A stretch of DNA of 7,423 bases from Nitrospira sp. UBA2082 (GTDB taxonomy: Bacteria > Nitrospirota > Nitrospiria > Nitrospirales > Nitrospiraceae). Positions 6,246 through 7,423 of the stretch are shown here, piece by piece. Below the pieces are notes generated by a model. That model ran no database searches. It worked only from the letters and a program-made list of their open reading frames with translations, and was not told where the DNA came from. Every line of letters begins with the position of its first letter. Positions within the stretch are counted from its first letter, which is position 1. The position numbers and the translations under genes were made by a program. Where the stretch lies: contig DCZO01000013.1 of NCBI GenBank assembly GCA_002331335.1, forward strand, positions 170,376-177,798, read 5' to 3'.

Positions 6246-6512
6246 ATGCGCCAGTCCAAGTTCACCGAAACGCAGATCGTGTCGATTCTTAAGGAGGCCG
6301 ATGCGGGGCGCCCCGTCAACGAACTCTGGCGGCACTACGGCATCAGCTCGGCGACGTACTACAAGTGGAAAGCCAAGTACGGGGGCCTAGACGCCTCCGA
6401 CGTGAAGCGGCTGAAGGAATTAGAGCACGAGAACAGCCGGCTGAAACGCCTGTATGCCGATCTATCCCTGGAGAACGCCGCGCTGAAGGATGTCATCGCA
6501 AAAAAGCTCTAG
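6246..6512 (+). CDS. IS3-family OrfA, DNA-binding part of the transposase
   Basis: The 88-residue protein begins RQSKFTETQIVSILKEADAG, and its residues about 5-45 form the helix-turn-helix of the transposase_8 type (VNELWRHYGISSATYYKWKAKYGG) that recognises the IS ends. Residues about 55-85 (LKELEHENSRLKRLYADL, then LENAALKDVI) form a leucine zipper used for multimerisation with OrfAB. Read normally it stops at TAG 6510-6512; alone, OrfA usually represses or tunes transposition in this family. At AAAAAAG (6500-6506) a fraction of ribosomes should slip by -1 and continue into orfB, giving a 372-residue OrfAB transposase. The start is fixed by an AGGAGG site 5 nt upstream. No damage is seen. 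Confidence 0.93.
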   Translation: MRQSKFTETQIVSILKEADAGRPVNELWRHYGISSATYYKWKAKYGGLDASDVKRLKELEHENSRLKRLYADLSLENAALKDVIAKKL

Positions 6513-6530
6513 GGCCTGCTGAACGGCGGG
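6500..6530 (+). promoter_or_regulatory. programmed -1 frameshift site with possible hairpin
   Basis: A_AAA_AAG (6500-6506) lies in the right phase of orfA (codons GCA AAA AAG), four codons before its stop counting the TAG. Slippage by -1 enters orfB. Eight bases on, CCTGC (6515-6519) can pair with GCGGG (6526-6530), one G-T pair, loop of 6, a small hairpin at the distance where stimulatory structures usually sit. The heptamer is certain; the role of the hairpin is inferred. Confidence 0.8.
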
Positions 6531-7363
6531 AGGTCGTCACGCATTTGGTGACGGTGAACGGTCTTCCAGTTCAGCGGGCCTGTCATGCAGCGGGATTAAG
6601 CCGCGCCACCTACTATCGACCTCGCGTGGATTGGGCGCGGCGGGATGCGCCGGTGATCGCGGCGTTGACCACGCTGGTGGCCGCCAAGAGTCGGTGGGGC
6701 TTCTGGAAATGTTGTGCGCGGCTCCGACTCGACGGCCATCCGTGGAATCACAAGCGGCTGTGGCGCGTGTATTGCCAGCTGCGGCTCAACTTGCCCCGAC
6801 GGACCAAGAAGCGGGTGCCCGTCCGACTCCGCCACCCCCTGACGGTGATCCCGCAGCCGAATGCCGTGTGGGCGGTGGATTTCATGAGCGACACGCTCTA
6901 CGGCGGGCGACGGTTTCGGACGTTGAATGTTCTCGATGAAGGCGTGCGCGAAGGGTTGGCGATCGAAGTGGATACGTCACTCTCGGCGGAACGGGTGATC
7001 CGGGTGTTGGAGCAGGTGATCGCCTGGCGGGGGCACCCCCAGGCGATCCGGCTGGACAATGGCCCTGAATTCGTGGCCGACCGCTTCACCAGTTGGTGTG
7101 CAGCCCACGGCATTGAGTTGCGGTATATTCAGCCCGGCAAGCCGGATCAGAATGCCTTCATCGAGCGGTTTAATCGGACGTATCGGGCGGAAGTCCTCGA
7201 TGCCTATGTGTTCGAGGCGTTGACGCAGGTGAGTGAGATCAGTGCGGAGTGGTTACAGAGTTACAACGACGAGCGGCCCCATGAGGCGTTGGCGGACCTG
7301 CCGCCTGCTCTGTATCGGGCTCAATTGGAAGCCAGAAGTTCTCCATTGAAACTGTCTCCTTGA
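6506..7363 (+). CDS. IS3-family OrfB, DDE catalytic part of the transposase (made as OrfAB by -1 frameshift)
   Basis: In the -1 frame relative to orfA, 285 codons follow the slip site, starting ALGPAERREVV. After a helical region with a second HTH-like stretch (PVQRACHAAGLSRATYY) comes the rve integrase core. Its acidic triad is D212 (VWAVDFMSD), D271 (IRLDNGPEF) and E307 (NAFIERFNRTYR) in OrfAB numbering, with exactly 35 residues between the last two, the DD(35)E signature of IS3 transposases. The tail SYNDERPHEAL is also family-typical. There is no ATG with a ribosome site near the junction, so expression most likely depends on frameshifting; TTG 6545 and GTG 6548 are poor alternatives. The protein cuts and joins the IS ends through a circular intermediate in characterised relatives. 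The frame is intact and the enzyme looks active. Confidence 0.92.
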   Translation, partial: ALGPAERREVVTHLVTVNGLPVQRACHAAGLSRATYYRPRVDWARRDAPVIAALTTLVAAKSRWGFWKCCARLRLDGHPWNHKRLWRVYCQLRLNLPRRTKKRVPVRLRHPLTVIPQPNAVWAVDFMSDTLYGGRRFRTLNVLDEGVREGLAIEVDTSLSAERVIRVLEQVIAWRGHPQAIRLDNGPEFVADRFTSWCAAHGIELRYIQPGKPDQNAFIERFNRTYRAEVLDAYVFEALTQVSEISAEWLQSYNDERPHEALADLPPALYRAQLEARSSPLKLSP

Positions 7364-7377
7364 CGGGGGAGCTTACA
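7353..7377. repeat. right terminal inverted repeat of the IS
   Basis: On the minus strand this reads TGTAAGCTCCCC then CGTCAAGGAGACA. The first 12 bases equal the left end. The orfB stop (7361-7363) lies inside it, as is usual in compact IS3 elements. Confidence 0.85.
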
Positions 7378-7407
7378 AGACCCACCCACTCCGAAAAAGT
7401 AGAATGA
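7378..7407 (+). pseudogene. detached 3' end of the small membrane peptide gene
   Basis: Directly after the right end of the IS the bases continue the frame broken at 6168. With the 4-bp target copy AGAC (7378-7381) discounted, the codons read PTHSEKVE and then TGA at 7405-7407. With a 3-bp target copy the frame would instead read PPTPKK and stop at TAG 7399-ish, so the junction depends on the duplication length. IS407-type elements usually make 4 bp. Confidence 0.35.
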
Positions 7408-7423
7408 TTAAATGAAAAATGCT

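Larger units (their letters stand above)
6169..7377 (+). mobile_element. IS3-family insertion sequence, IS407-like, apparently intact
   Basis: The element is 1209 bp and is bounded by inverted repeats that begin TGTAAGCTCCCC at both ends (6169-6180, and 7366-7377 on the other strand), 12 bp perfect, with a further AGACA match near position 25. It has the standard IS3 layout: orfA with a helix-turn-helix and leucine zipper, orfB with the DDE integrase core in the -1 frame, and a slippery heptamer at their junction. Length, orfA sequence style (RQSKFTETQIVSILKEADAG) and gene order fit the IS407 group. Flanking 4-bp words are ACAC (left) and AGAC (right), a near but not exact target duplication. 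No frameshift or stop damages either gene, so it may still be active. It is more GC-rich than hamAB. Confidence 0.92.

Noticed and set aside
6365..6505. orfB starting at the ATG at 6365
   Set aside because: That part is the antiphase reading of orfA's zipper. The catalytic frame gains family-like sequence only after the slip site at 6500-6506, so -1 frameshifting explains it better.
7412..7423. ATG at 7412 (Met-Lys-Asn-Ala) as the start of a further gene
   Set aside because: Only four codons are visible before the window ends and there is no clear ribosome site. A nearby ATG at 7404 stops after three codons.

Overview
The window reads as a bacterial chromosome segment in which GC-rich resident sequence flanks a visibly more AT-rich two-gene cassette, with an insertion sequence at the right end. 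The taxon cannot be fixed from 7.4 kb. The long palindromic intergenic repeat at 1461-1582 looks, from memory only, like repeats seen in Nitrospira-type genomes, and a B12-type radical SAM enzyme would fit that; treat it as a weak suggestion.

Layout. (1) Bases 1-1436, minus strand: the first 478 codons of a cobalamin-binding-domain radical SAM protein, cut by the window edge. (2) Bases 1437-1888: no intact gene on the plus strand, but a 122-bp imperfect palindrome and, just beyond it on the minus strand, a second diverged copy of the first 12 codons of the radical SAM gene, with a plausible minus-strand promoter behind it. This looks like the scar of a lost paralogue. (3) Bases 1889-5846, plus strand: an overlapping pair encoding a DUF1837/PD-(D/E)XK-like nuclease (HamA) and a 1050-residue Ski2-like helicase (HamB). 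This is the gene pair of the Hachiman anti-phage system, and both proteins keep their recognisable active-site motifs. (4) Bases 5847-6168: a spacer with short purine-rich repeats and the start of a tiny one-helix membrane peptide. (5) Bases 6169-7377: an apparently intact IS3-family (IS407-like) element with 12-bp perfect terminal repeats, orfA, orfB, an A_AAA_AAG frameshift site and a full DDE triad. It sits inside the tiny membrane-peptide reading frame, which can be rejoined across the element.

How the genes work together. In characterised Hachiman systems HamB is a helicase that holds the HamA nuclease inactive and senses aberrant or damaged DNA; on activation HamA degrades DNA and the infected cell dies or stops growing. 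The overlapping genes, conserved catalytic residues and different base composition fit a mobile defence cassette acquired between a degenerating radical SAM locus and a site later hit by an IS. The radical SAM gene and the IS have no evident functional link to the cassette. No new defence family is claimed: the core is a known system, and the less expected observations are the paralogue scar with its palindrome and the small ORF split by the IS.
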